From Bacillota bacterium (lineage in GTDB: Bacteria; Bacillota; Clostridia; Peptostreptococcales; Anaerovoracaceae), in assembly GCA_029239605.1 (NCBI GenBank), contig JARBUO010000005.1, forward strand, positions 1 to 60,651: a stretch of 60,651 nucleotides of DNA. Direction: 5' to 3'. Below the pieces are notes generated by a model. It saw nothing but the letters and a program-made list of their open reading frames with translations, was not told the DNA's origin and made no database searches. Position 1 is the stretch's first letter, and every line of letters begins with the position of its first letter. A program made the position numbers and the translations under genes. Positions 18,392 to 27,312 of the stretch are shown here, piece after piece.

Positions 18392-19492
18392 ATGGCGGGA
18401 ATCGAAAGACATATGTATCCGGGAAATAATACACCTGAAGGCTTCTTCTCTTATTATCAATACATATTGGGCCAGAATGAAGCGGATAAGATTATCTGCA
18501 TCAAAGGCGGCCCCGGAGTGGGAAAATCCACATTTATGAGAAAGATCGGTGAAGCAATGCTAAAGGAAGGCCATGATGTGGACTTCATGCATTGCTCTTC
18601 AGATAACAGCTCTCTGGACGGTATTGTCATGAGAGATAAAAAAATCGCCATGATTGACGGCACTGCACCTCATGTTGTAGATCCTGTAAATCCAGGTGCA
18701 GTGGATTCCATTATTCATTTGGGCGATTACTGGGATGAAGAGGGAATCAGGAAAAATAGAGAAGCGTTGATCAAAAACAACGAGAGAGTACGAACCATAT
18801 TCGGCAGAGCTTATAACTATCTGGCAGCAGCCGGAAAAATGTACGACAATCTCAGCAGCATCTATGAATCCGCGATCAAGCATGAAGAACTCTACAAAAT
18901 TACAGCGAAAATTATCGGTGAGGAACTGGCGCATAAAGAAATCAGCTCAAAACAAGGAGATATTAAGAAATATTTCGCCAGTGCAATTACACCCAAAGGC
19001 TTTGAGAATTATCTCGACTCTCTGCTCAAGGGATACAAAAAAGTCTACTTAATTCAAGCTCCAGTGGGAGTCAGCAGCGAAAAAATCCTGAACTTGTTTT
19101 TGGAAGGATCTGCTTACCGCGGATTTCAGGTGGAGGGCTATTACTGCCCGATGAAACCTTCCACAAAACTTGAACATCTTCTCATTCCCGAGCTTGGAAT
19201 CGCCTTTGTAACCTCTAACCAGTATCATTCCATCAAGGAAGAGGATTTGGATGCAAAGGTGGTCTCCATTCATCTTGCAGATATTATTCGGTACGACGTA
19301 ATCAAGTACCAGGATCTGATTTTGGAGGACAGCAAGATGCAGATGGAAAAGCTGCTGGAAAAGGCAGTATTTTGCCTCGGCCAGGCAAAAAAGGAGCACG
19401 ACGAGTTGGAAAAGTACTATGTTCCAAATATGGATTTCATGAAAATAGACGCTTTAAGACAGCAGCTTACACAGAAATTCAGCCAGCGATAA
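18392..19492 (+). CDS. P-loop ATPase of the PRK06851-like family (duplicated nucleotide-binding domain)
   Basis: 366 aa from the preferred ATG (18392, GGAAG upstream); the frame also allows an ATG at 18299, but that has no ribosome binding site. Two P-loop-like halves: the first has an intact Walker A (GGPGVGKST, about residue 41) and DFMHCSSDNSSLDGI; the second (VYLIQAPVGVSSEKIL) has lost the lysine. The family is known by sequence in clostridia and bacilli but has no established function that I know of. No operon partner: it diverges from the peptidoglycan operon and ends at a strong terminator. Confidence 0.8.
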   Translation: MAGIERHMYPGNNTPEGFFSYYQYILGQNEADKIICIKGGPGVGKSTFMRKIGEAMLKEGHDVDFMHCSSDNSSLDGIVMRDKKIAMIDGTAPHVVDPVNPGAVDSIIHLGDYWDEEGIRKNREALIKNNERVRTIFGRAYNYLAAAGKMYDNLSSIYESAIKHEELYKITAKIIGEELAHKEISSKQGDIKKYFASAITPKGFENYLDSLLKGYKKVYLIQAPVGVSSEKILNLFLEGSAYRGFQVEGYYCPMKPSTKLEHLLIPELGIAFVTSNQYHSIKEEDLDAKVVSIHLADIIRYDVIKYQDLILEDSKMQMEKLLEKAVFCLGQAKKEHDELEKYYVPNMDFMKIDALRQQLTQKFSQR

Positions 19493-19513
19493 TTCATCTC
19501 TCCCTGACATACG

Positions 19514-19563
19514 AAAAATGCACCTGGAGATCCGTTATAGGGATCTGCCAGGTGCATTTTTTT
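19514..19563. terminator. Strong terminator between convergent genes
   Basis: A stem of 16 bp with one bulged G (19518-19533 with 19541-19557), T-run 19557-19563 on + and A-tract at 19514-19518 serving the reverse strand. Serves the ATPase gene and the DUF975 gene. Confidence 0.85.
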
Positions 19564-19612
19564 GGTGTTATTTTCATGTTCCACTATTTTCTTCATCGGT
19601 ATGACCAAAATT

Positions 19613-20476
19613 CTATTTCGTGTCTTCAGAACTGTTTTCTGTCCGATCTTCCGAATTTCTTTCTGTTTGGGATTCGGATTCTGTTTTTCTAATGGGTGCG
19701 TGTATCACACCATCTCCCTCCATGGCTCCGTAGGAATTTTCATGATTCTCACCATTGCGGTAAACAGTAATGGGGTCTACAGAAGCATCAGGACCATTTC
19801 CGGTTCTGCTGTATTCCTCCGGCGATCCGTCCAGTTTTCTCACGGAGCGAAGGCTTCCCTTTGCGATATCATAGAAGGCCACAACGGACACTTCCGTATA
19901 CGGCATCAGCCACAAGTACCCGATTCCAAGAGTGAGAGCCCCCAGAATTGCCCAACCAATAAAGGAGAGATACAAGCAGAAAAGTTTCCATTTGTTTCCG
20001 CGCATCAAACGCTTGCTTTCGTTTAGTGCTTCCATAATACCCATATTTGGATTATCCGCAAGCAGGTAAAAACTCATGCTGTAGCGCAGTGCTGCAATAA
20101 TACCGGGTATGATCAAAAGCAGTGTCCACAGAAAAATGAAGATTGACATCACAATGTATAAGCCGAAAGCCTTGCCGAATCGTTCAAAGCCATAGAAGAC
20201 TTCTGCCGGTGAAGTCTCTCTTCTCCGGAACAGCGAAATCGCAAACATTGCATAGCCAAGGGCCATTGGTCCTGAGATCAGCAGGCTGTATAATGTTGAT
20301 ATTCCTGTAGACTCAAAATCTCCAAATATTCCATCCAGTATGAATACCGGCAGAATTGTCAGTACCGTATACAGTAATGTTCCAAGCGCACCCAATCCCC
20401 ATTTGCCAGAGAGGGAATCCCTGCCCAATGCTCTTATGTTACTGCAGCTTTCCGTAATAATTATGTTCTGGTCCAT
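19613..20476 (-). CDS. DUF975-family integral membrane protein
   Basis: 287 aa. About six hydrophobic segments between residues 25 and 215, with the DUF975 hallmarks: an N-terminal ALGRDSLSGKWGLGALGTLLY, a central LLIIPGIIAALRYSMSFYLLADNPNMGIMEAL split by typical PGI and D-N-P residues, and ESKRLMRGNKWKLF. The C-terminal 70 residues are hydrophilic, rich in Glu/Ser/Thr, and probably disordered. ATG at 20476 is preceded by GAGGGA. The function of the family is not established. Confidence 0.85.
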   Translation of the reverse strand: MDQNIIITESCSNIRALGRDSLSGKWGLGALGTLLYTVLTILPVFILDGIFGDFESTGISTLYSLLISGPMALGYAMFAISLFRRRETSPAEVFYGFERFGKAFGLYIVMSIFIFLWTLLLIIPGIIAALRYSMSFYLLADNPNMGIMEALNESKRLMRGNKWKLFCLYLSFIGWAILGALTLGIGYLWLMPYTEVSVVAFYDIAKGSLRSVRKLDGSPEEYSRTGNGPDASVDPITVYRNGENHENSYGAMEGDGVIHAPIRKTESESQTERNSEDRTENSSEDTK

Positions 20477-20537
20477 TTTAATCCCTCTTTTCTTTTCTTT
20501 GCATCTACAGGTGATCGGCAACATTGACTACTGCTGC

Positions 20538-20566
20538 ATATTACACCTGCGCATGCATATACACAA
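20538..20566 (-). promoter_or_regulatory. Sigma-A promoter of the DUF975 gene
   Basis: Reverse strand TTGTGT, 17-base spacer, TAATAT, about 60 bases before the ATG at 20476. The remaining gap to 20700 shows nothing else I recognise. Confidence 0.5.
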
Positions 20567-20701
20567 TTATTATATTATATTACTTTGAGGTTAGAATGCA
20601 AGAATTTGTTAAATCAGTCCCTCCATCACAGTCTCATAGCGCAAATCAATACTTTTTTGGGCCTCAAACCCCTCTTAAATGCTGCTATAGAATAACTTAA
20701 T

Positions 20702-20730
20702 TTGCTTATTCCACCATTTTGGTGTATACT
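20702..20730 (+). promoter_or_regulatory. Sigma-A promoter of aroB-aroE
   Basis: TTGCTT, 17-base spacer, TATACT; about 105 bases before the aroB ATG. Confidence 0.6.
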
Positions 20731-20840
20731 AATTATTACTGTTATGTTATTTGCCTGGCACGAAATAGAGACAACTACACTGGAATTCAGCGGTGCCTGG
20801 TGTACAGATATACATTTGGATAAGATTAAAGGAGGTCCTT

Positions 20841-21905
20841 ATGAAATATACGTTATCAATCAATATCAGCAATAGAAAACATCCCATTATTATTGAGAGC
20901 GGACTATTTCAGACCATTGGAAATAGGCTCGGAGAACATTTTGCAGGTAAAAAGATCGCTTTGATTACAGATGAGAATATTGTTAAGGTTTACGGAGACT
21001 TTTTGAGAAAGCAGCTTGATGCTTCCCACTGCGAATGGGATATCATCGCTCTTCCAGACGGGGATGACCACAAATCCTTTGAGAGCCTCTCGATTATTTA
21101 CAATAGATTGGTGGAATTCGAGCTGACAAGAGACGATGTGATTGTAGCTCTCGGCGGCGGTGTTACCGGTGACCTTTCCGGTTTTACAGCAGCCACCTTT
21201 CTGAGAGGTGTGAACTTTGTTCAGATTCCCACAACGCTCATCGGGCAGGTAGACAGCAGCATCGGAGGAAAAAACGCGATCAATATTCCCGAGGGGAAAA
21301 ATCTCGTTGGTACATTCTATCAACCCTCTTATGTATTCATTGATCCTGATTTTATCATGACGCTCTCAGATTATCATATGGCAAACGGTATGGCTGAAAT
21401 CATCAAATATGCCACTATCGCAGACGCCGACCTGTTTCAGGATCTGATCCGAATGAGAAATCATCGAAATGCAGAGCTAATTGAGTCCATTATATATCGT
21501 TGCTGCTTGATTAAAAAGCAGCTTATTGAACAGGATGAGAAGGAACAGGGTGTCAGGATGCTGACCAATTTCGGTCATACCATCGGACATGCCATTGAAA
21601 ACCTTTATGGGAAAGCTTACGGACACGGTCAGGCAGTTGCAATCGGGATGCATACGATTACGGAGCACAGCGAAAGGCGCGGTCTGTCTGGGATCAACAC
21701 TGCAGCGATGCTAAGAGAAGTCCTTACTGAGTACGGCCTTCCCGTTGATCTGCCTTCCGGAACCGATAAAGACAAGCTCGCTGAAGCCGTAATGAAGGAC
21801 AAGAAAAGGCGCGGGAATAAAATAAATCTTGTATTAATAGAAAAGATCGGAAAAGGCTATCTCTACCCAATTGAAAAGACGGAGTTCAGAAGTTTTATCG
21901 ATTAA
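20841..21905 (+). CDS. aroB: 3-Dehydroquinate synthase
   Basis: Second step of the shikimate pathway: cyclises DAHP to 3-dehydroquinate with NAD+ and a divalent metal. 354 aa. Visible: ALGGGVTGDLSGFTAATFLRG, PTTLIGQVDSSIGGKNAIN, and metal-ligand motifs MAEIIKYATI, NFGHTIGHAIE and YGHGQAVAIGM. ATG at 20841 follows GGAGG. aroE follows after 43 bases; the ribosome binding site of aroE lies in that gap. Confidence 0.95.
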   Translation: MKYTLSINISNRKHPIIIESGLFQTIGNRLGEHFAGKKIALITDENIVKVYGDFLRKQLDASHCEWDIIALPDGDDHKSFESLSIIYNRLVEFELTRDDVIVALGGGVTGDLSGFTAATFLRGVNFVQIPTTLIGQVDSSIGGKNAINIPEGKNLVGTFYQPSYVFIDPDFIMTLSDYHMANGMAEIIKYATIADADLFQDLIRMRNHRNAELIESIIYRCCLIKKQLIEQDEKEQGVRMLTNFGHTIGHAIENLYGKAYGHGQAVAIGMHTITEHSERRGLSGINTAAMLREVLTEYGLPVDLPSGTDKDKLAEAVMKDKKRRGNKINLVLIEKIGKGYLYPIEKTEFRSFID

Positions 21906-21948
21906 ACCACGCATCGGAATAACATATTTCGCAATGGAGGACAATGCT

Positions 21949-22701
21949 ATGCTGAAACTGGGTCTTGTTGGAGAAAAGCTGTCTCACAGTCAATCTCCTC
22001 AGATACATGCAGAGATTATGAGGCAAAAAGGAATTGACGGCACCTATGAACTGCTGGAATTCTCCAGAGAATCCTTTCTTCAGGATTTTAATGTACTGAA
22101 GGAGTCCGGTTTTCGTGGTGTCAATATAACCATCCCATACAAAGAATCTGTTATTCCCCTCCTGGACGAAGTCTCTCAGCAAGCCAAATATATTGGTGCA
22201 GTGAATACAGTTCTTTTTCAAGACGGCAAGGCTAAGGGTTTTAATACCGATTACGACGGCTTTATTTCTCTGCTGGATCATAATAATGTCGCTGTCAAAG
22301 GGAAATCGGCCGTAGTACTTGGGTCTGGCGGGTCGGCTAAGGCGGTAGTAAAAGCTCTGCTGGATCAGGGAGTCTATGATTTGACCATCGTCAGCAGAGG
22401 AAAGCAAAACTTTCATGGGAATTATACCATCTCATATGAATTTTTCAGAGAAGCCAAAATAAAAAGTGATCTTTTGATCAATTGCACCCCTGTAGGGATG
22501 TACCCCAACGAGGATAACTCTCCTGTAACAAGATCAGAAATCCAAGCAGAAACCGTTATCGATATGATCTATAACCCTTCGAAAACGCTGCTTTTAAAAA
22601 CAGCAGAAGAGCTTGGTCTTAAAGTGGTGAACGGCAGCTATATGCTGCAGCAGCAAGCTGTGAAAGCCCAGGAGATCTGGGCAGAAAACGCACCCTTCTA
22701 A
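21949..22701 (+). CDS. aroE: Shikimate dehydrogenase
   Basis: NADPH-dependent reduction of 3-dehydroshikimate. 250 aa, slightly short for AroE (about 270). The substrate domain has SHSQSPQIH and NITIPYKESV with the catalytic Lys; the cofactor domain has VLGSGGSAKAV and NCTPVGMYP; the C-terminus is GSYMLQQQAVKAQEIW. ATG at 21949 is preceded by GGAGG at 8 bases. The longer frame from 21871 overlaps aroB and is not needed. Confidence 0.93.
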   Translation: MLKLGLVGEKLSHSQSPQIHAEIMRQKGIDGTYELLEFSRESFLQDFNVLKESGFRGVNITIPYKESVIPLLDEVSQQAKYIGAVNTVLFQDGKAKGFNTDYDGFISLLDHNNVAVKGKSAVVLGSGGSAKAVVKALLDQGVYDLTIVSRGKQNFHGNYTISYEFFREAKIKSDLLINCTPVGMYPNEDNSPVTRSEIQAETVIDMIYNPSKTLLLKTAEELGLKVVNGSYMLQQQAVKAQEIWAENAPF

Positions 22702-22767
22702 TAAAACTGCTACAGATCTGCAATACACCATAAAATAAAAAATATACTTATAAAAGCTAAGATGCTA

Positions 22768-22799
22768 AGAGCACCTGTCAATTGACAGGTGCTCTTTTT
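22768..22799. terminator. Terminator after aroE (28-bp perfect palindrome)
   Basis: A 28-bp perfect palindrome at 22768-22795 with TTTTT on the + strand. On the reverse strand it lies 15 bases after the 4hbD stop but lacks a clear T-run. Confidence 0.85.
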
Positions 22800-22810
22800 C
22801 TCTAGAGATT

Positions 22811-23929
22811 CTAATACAGATTTGCGAAGATTTCTCTGATTTCCTCGTCAGAAAGGAATACATAGTTGTTGGCAAGCAGTCTCTGCTGATTTGCTACAGT
22901 GGACTTGGTGAACTCATCGATCTGCTCTTCCGACATTCCATATTCTCTTAAAGGCTTCTTTATGATCAGTTTGTTCAGGAAGGTTTCCAGCTCACCGTAT
23001 ACGTCTCCTACAGGATCAACACCCAGTGCATCAGCAAAGATCTTCGTTGCGGATACAATTTTTCCTGTTGGGTTCTTTCTCGTATACATTTTAAAGACTT
23101 CCGTAAAGAACTGATAGTTTGCTTCGCCGTGGGGTACATGGAATGCGCCGCCAATGGAGTAAGAAAGCGCATGCACAGCTGCACAGCCTGCATTACCGAA
23201 CGCAATTCCCGCATAGTTGGAAGCCAGAACGAATTCCTTCAAATACTTAAATCTTTCCTCTTCTCCCTTTTCAACGATTTCCTTATAACCATCCATGATC
23301 ATTTTAATGGCTTCCAGAGAATACATTTCCGTAAATGGAGATGCCTTCGGTGACAGGTAGGATTCAATCGCGTGGATCAACGCATCCACAGAACTTGTTA
23401 CAAAGAATTTATAAGGAAGTCCTTTTACTGTTTCCGGAACAAGAACAGCGATATCCGCATAGGTTTCTTCCACAGCAATTCCTTTTTTGGTATGTAATGA
23501 TTTTAATTCAGCAATGGCAACATTGGTGACCTCACTTCCAGTTCCACAGGTTGTGGGAACAACAACAAGTTCTTTCACTTTTTTAGGAGCCACAGCACCT
23601 GTGAAAAGATCCACGGATTTTTCCGGTACATCCAGTGCTAATATCTTGCAGATATCAACGATGGTTCCGCCTCCGAATGCGACGATTCTTTTGAAATCAA
23701 ACTTTTTCATTTCCGCCGCAATAGCATCGATCATTTCATCTGATGGTTCGCCTGCTCCGAATTTTTCCTGGAAGATTACGTTTGTTTCAATGCCAAGGGG
23801 CTTCATATACGGCGTATACAGCCATTCGTTGGTGAGAACCAGGTCGTCCTTGCCTACCTTAAACTCGTCATTGAACTCTTTGAAAGTATCGAAATAGAAT
23901 ACTTTTGGCACTACTCTTAACGCTTGCAT
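22811..23929 (-). CDS. 4hbD: 4-Hydroxybutyrate dehydrogenase (iron-dependent alcohol dehydrogenase)
   Basis: Interconverts 4-hydroxybutyrate and succinate semialdehyde with NAD(H). 372 aa. It follows the Clostridium kluyveri 4HbD pattern closely (FKVGKDDLVLTNEWLY, VPTTCGTGSEVTNVAIAELK, GLPYKFFVTSSVDALIHA, SYSIGGAFHVPHGEANY), including metal-ligand His residues in ALIHAIE, AVHALSY and HVPHGEA. Last gene of the operon that begins with abfD, 37 bases after abfT. It links the pathway to succinate or GABA catabolism; genes for those upstream steps are not in the window. Confidence 0.93.
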   Translation of the reverse strand: MQALRVVPKVFYFDTFKEFNDEFKVGKDDLVLTNEWLYTPYMKPLGIETNVIFQEKFGAGEPSDEMIDAIAAEMKKFDFKRIVAFGGGTIVDICKILALDVPEKSVDLFTGAVAPKKVKELVVVPTTCGTGSEVTNVAIAELKSLHTKKGIAVEETYADIAVLVPETVKGLPYKFFVTSSVDALIHAIESYLSPKASPFTEMYSLEAIKMIMDGYKEIVEKGEEERFKYLKEFVLASNYAGIAFGNAGCAAVHALSYSIGGAFHVPHGEANYQFFTEVFKMYTRKNPTGKIVSATKIFADALGVDPVGDVYGELETFLNKLIIKKPLREYGMSEEQIDEFTKSTVANQQRLLANNYVFLSDEEIREIFANLY

Positions 23930-23966
23930 TTTAAATCCTCCTCATATTTTGGGGCAATCACCCTAA

Positions 23967-25283
23967 TTAAAATTTGGCACAGAACCTTTTTTCAAATTCC
24001 TCTTTTAGCTGTTCTCTAAAATCAGGATGAGCAATGTTAATCAGATTTCTTGCTCTCTGTTTTAAAGTCTTTCCCTTTAACTCAGCAATTCCATACTCGG
24101 TAACGATATAATCCACATCGTTTCTGGATGTTGTCACTGCTGCGCCGTGATCGATAAACGGCGTGATCTTGGAGACCATGCTTCCGTCCTTCTTTGTTGC
24201 AACGGAAGGCATTGCAATAATTGCTTTTCCTTTACCGTCAAGAGACATGGCTGCGCCTCTTACAAAGTCAACCTGTCCGCCAACTCCGCTGAACTGCCTT
24301 GTCCCAATGCTGTCTGATACCACCTGGCCCATGAAATCCACTGCAAGACAGGAGTTAATGCAGATCATGTTGGTATTCTGTGCGACAACGCAGGGATTGT
24401 TGACATAATCCACAGTACGCATTTCCACTGCCGGATTTTCTCTGGCAAAGTCATACAGTCTTTTCGACCCCATCAGGAATGTAACAATCATTTTATTTCT
24501 GTTAAGCCCTTTTTTTGAGTTGTTTATGACTCCGGCCTCGTACAGATCCACGACACCGTCGGAAATCATCTCCGAATGAATTCCAAGATCTTTTTTATCT
24601 TTCAGAGACTGAAGTACCGCATCGGGAATCGCTCCGATTCCAAGCTGCAGCGTCGCGCCGTCTTCAACAAGCTCTGCGCAGTTTTTGCCGATTGCCAGCT
24701 CAACCTCACCGATTTTAGGCAGACCAAGTTCAAACAGCGGATGGGAGTTTTCTACGAATTTATCAATTTTGCTGACATGGACAAAAGTGTCACCAAACAC
24801 CACAGGAACCTGATCATTTACTTCCGCAAGAACGATCTTTGCAGATTCAATTCCCTGCATGGTATAATCGGAGGAGACGCCGACACAGCAATAACCATGC
24901 TCATCCGGCGGTGATACCATTACCATGAAAACATCGATATCAAAGATTCCTTTTCTGATGTAGTTCGGTACTTCATGGAAAAAGACTGGTGTGAAGTCAC
25001 CGTGACCCTGAGCGATGGAATCTCTTGTTGATGGGCTTGTAAACCAGCCGTTGAAGCGGAAGTGCTCCTGCATCTCCGGTTTTGAGTAAGCACCCTTTCC
25101 CAGGGTAACCATATGGCATACTTCCACGTCCTGATACGCCTGTGCGTTGGCTACCATGGCATCCACAAGAATAGCTGGCTCCGCAACGGCATGGGCAAAT
25201 ACGACTCGATCTCCGGATTTAATGCTCTGAACTGCTTCTTCTGCTGTACAAATTCTGCTGTAGTATAATTCTTTCCAACTCAA
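23967..25283 (-). CDS. abfT: 4-Hydroxybutyrate CoA-transferase
   Basis: Transfers CoA from acetyl-CoA or butyryl-CoA to 4-hydroxybutyrate. 438 aa, colinear with AbfT of C. aminobutyricum and Cat2 of C. kluyveri. The catalytic glutamate is Glu238 in GIHSEMISDG, the same number as in AbfT; the GQVDFVRGA and HGAAVTTSRNDVDYIVTEYG stretches are also present. It opens with TTG at 25283, whose last two bases are part of the TGA stop of the upstream small gene (TTGA overlap), with GGGGGAA upstream: translational coupling is likely. Confidence 0.94.
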   Translation of the reverse strand: MSWKELYYSRICTAEEAVQSIKSGDRVVFAHAVAEPAILVDAMVANAQAYQDVEVCHMVTLGKGAYSKPEMQEHFRFNGWFTSPSTRDSIAQGHGDFTPVFFHEVPNYIRKGIFDIDVFMVMVSPPDEHGYCCVGVSSDYTMQGIESAKIVLAEVNDQVPVVFGDTFVHVSKIDKFVENSHPLFELGLPKIGEVELAIGKNCAELVEDGATLQLGIGAIPDAVLQSLKDKKDLGIHSEMISDGVVDLYEAGVINNSKKGLNRNKMIVTFLMGSKRLYDFARENPAVEMRTVDYVNNPCVVAQNTNMICINSCLAVDFMGQVVSDSIGTRQFSGVGGQVDFVRGAAMSLDGKGKAIIAMPSVATKKDGSMVSKITPFIDHGAAVTTSRNDVDYIVTEYGIAELKGKTLKQRARNLINIAHPDFREQLKEEFEKRFCAKF

Positions 25284-25555
25284 ATGTTATTCCCCCATTT
25301 CTTTATATTATTTATGATAGTATCAATATGATCTTCGCCCCACATGCGAATCGTATCGCCTTTTACAGTGTACTGGTCAACAGAAGCACAGCAATTGGTG
25401 CAGCCTCCGATAACCAGCAGCCGGTCATATTCTGTGCCTTCTTCAGCGATTACGAACTCAGCAGCTCCCTTTGCGCCCTGCCGAATCGCTTCCAACGCTT
25501 TCCCCCGGTCATATCTGGGATTGCAGCCCCCGCAGAATTTAACTCCGATCAGCAT
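25280..25555 (-). CDS. Small cysteine-rich CGGC protein between abfD and abfT
   Basis: 91 aa. The N-terminus reads MLIGVKFCGGCNPRYDRG and a second cluster, GGCTNCCASVD, follows near residue 50. The spacing of cysteines suggests a small redox or iron-sulfur protein with a thioredoxin-like outline, but this is a guess; I know no assigned function. It lies 118 bases after abfD and overlaps the abfT start by 4 bases, so it is made together with the CoA-transferase. Confidence 0.8.
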   Translation of the reverse strand: MLIGVKFCGGCNPRYDRGKALEAIRQGAKGAAEFVIAEEGTEYDRLLVIGGCTNCCASVDQYTVKGDTIRMWGEDHIDTIINNIKKWGNNI

Positions 25556-25673
25556 GTATCTCTTAACTCCTTTGACTTATTCTAAGAAATCAGCGTTTCC
25601 ATAATACCATAGAACCGCCGAAAAAAGCTCCCGACGGTTCTGATTAGTCTTTTGCAATCGATCCTGCGAACGA

Positions 25674-27152
25674 TTATTCCTTGATGCCTGCGATGGCTTT
25701 GGCAAGCTCTTTCTTCTGATTGATATTTCCCTGACGGGCTATCATGATTCTCTGAGCCTGCGGAGACCCTGCGCCGTGCAGTGACTCTGTTCTGTAGCCT
25801 ACTGCAGAGGATCCCAAACAAATGTTTTCAAGGAATCTCAAAATTCTCATTCTATTCTCAGTGGATACTCCAGGAGCGGCAGCGAAGAACTTATTGCACC
25901 ATTCTCCGATGGTCTTTCCTGATTGTCCTACTACTAAATCAGATTTGAAATCCTTCTGGGATGGCATGGTAACCATCAAGCCGCCTGCGATATCCTCAGC
26001 AAGTCTGACGATTTCATAGGGGAATCTTGTTACGTTCTGCTTACATACGTTTGCCAGCAGCAGATCGATCTGATAGTTTCCGGCCTGGGTCGGATAACCT
26101 TCTGCGGAACATGCAATACCGCAGCAATATAATGTCTCATTGAGATGTGTCATTTCGATGAGCTTATCCTTAATGTGAGAAGCCTTCTGTGCTCCGTTGT
26201 AATCTGCAGCAAGAGCGGCAGCACCGATGATAACATCACCTACGCCAACTTTACATCCGCCGTAGGACTGTCTGTGGTATCCGGCAAATCTCTCAACCAG
26301 CATACCTGCAAAGTCGTATTCCTGACACAGGAAGACTCTTTCATTGGGAATAAATACGTTGTCAAAGACAACCAGAGCTTCCTGACCTCCGAATTTCTTG
26401 TTTCCAAGATCCACGTCTGCATTTTCTTCCAGCTTTCTTGTATCACAGGACTGTCTTCCATAAACCATGAAAAGTCCGGGTACGTCGGACTGGATTGCGA
26501 AGGAAACTGCATAATCCTTATCCGCTTCGGTCATTGCAATGGTCGGCATGATCAGATGTTCATGAGAGTTGATGGAACCTGTCTGGTGAACCTTTGCTCC
26601 TGTTACAACAATTCCGTCTTCTCTCTTTTCAACAATACGCAGGAACAGGTCGGGATCAGCCTGCTGGCTTGGAGCCAGTCCTCTGTCACCTTTGGGATCT
26701 GTCATTGCGCCGTCTACCGTCAGATCGTTCTCCTGTACGTATTCAACGTATTTCTTAAAACGTTCATGGTATTCAGTGCCATATTTTTTATCAATTTCAA
26801 AAGTAGTGGAATAAACGGCATTAAAGGCATCCATTCCAACACATCTTTGGAAACAGGATGCAGTCTTCTGTCCCAGAAGTCTCTGCATTTTTACCTTTTT
26901 AACAAGGTCGCCTGTACTCTGGTGCAGATGTGCAAAACGGTTAACGGTCTTGCCGGTAAGATTTGATGTAGCAGTCATCAAATCAGAGTACTGGGGATCA
27001 TGAGCAAGCTCATAAGTCATTGCCAGACACTCAATAGAAGGTCTGATCATCGGATGATCTACCCAATCTTTCACTTCTTCTCCGAACAGATACACCTTCG
27101 TGTTCAGTTTACGTAAGCTCTCAATATACTGAGCTCCATTCATTAATGCCAT
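25674..27152 (-). CDS. abfD: 4-Hydroxybutyryl-CoA dehydratase / vinylacetyl-CoA delta-isomerase
   Basis: Radical dehydration of 4-hydroxybutyryl-CoA to crotonyl-CoA using FAD and a [4Fe-4S] cluster. 492 aa, full length. The cluster ligands known in C. aminobutyricum AbfD (Cys99, Cys103, His292, Cys299) correspond to Cys100, Cys104, His293 and Cys300 here, in TASCFQRCVG and GYHRQSYGGC. Near-identity to AbfD over long stretches (for example VDGAMTDPKGDRGLAPS) makes this one of the safest calls. First gene of abfD-CGGC-abfT-4hbD, with a 104-base leader from the sigma-54 promoter. Confidence 0.97.
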   Translation of the reverse strand: MALMNGAQYIESLRKLNTKVYLFGEEVKDWVDHPMIRPSIECLAMTYELAHDPQYSDLMTATSNLTGKTVNRFAHLHQSTGDLVKKVKMQRLLGQKTASCFQRCVGMDAFNAVYSTTFEIDKKYGTEYHERFKKYVEYVQENDLTVDGAMTDPKGDRGLAPSQQADPDLFLRIVEKREDGIVVTGAKVHQTGSINSHEHLIMPTIAMTEADKDYAVSFAIQSDVPGLFMVYGRQSCDTRKLEENADVDLGNKKFGGQEALVVFDNVFIPNERVFLCQEYDFAGMLVERFAGYHRQSYGGCKVGVGDVIIGAAALAADYNGAQKASHIKDKLIEMTHLNETLYCCGIACSAEGYPTQAGNYQIDLLLANVCKQNVTRFPYEIVRLAEDIAGGLMVTMPSQKDFKSDLVVGQSGKTIGEWCNKFFAAAPGVSTENRMRILRFLENICLGSSAVGYRTESLHGAGSPQAQRIMIARQGNINQKKELAKAIAGIKE

Positions 27153-27255
27153 AATACAACCACTCCTTCATGTATAATATTGTTCAGACGATACCGCAAA
27201 GAAGCCTAATTGCATTTTTTGCCGTAACATCAATTGAAACCGTTTATAAAAATAA

Positions 27256-27270
27256 GCAAAATTTATGCCA
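27256..27270 (-). promoter_or_regulatory. Sigma-54 (-24/-12) promoter of the 4-hydroxybutyrate operon
   Basis: Reverse strand TGGCATAAATTTTGC matches TGGCAC-N5-TTGC with correct spacing. With flanks it is GTTGGCATA, AATT, TTGCTTA; the left-edge promoter is GTTGGCATA, GCCC, TTGCTTA. Enhancer sites would fall inside or near nfu (27280-27450); none was recognised by eye. Confidence 0.8.
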
Positions 27271-27312
27271 ACAACTGCAGATTTTGCTTTTCTTCCAGAA
27301 AGGATACTGCAT

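Noticed and set aside
27178-27193. TATTGTTCAGACGATA upstream of abfD as a third copy of the AATTGTCTGACAATT operator
   Set aside because: It has an extra base and only about five of eight symmetric positions; it also lies downstream of the sigma-54 promoter. Too weak to call.
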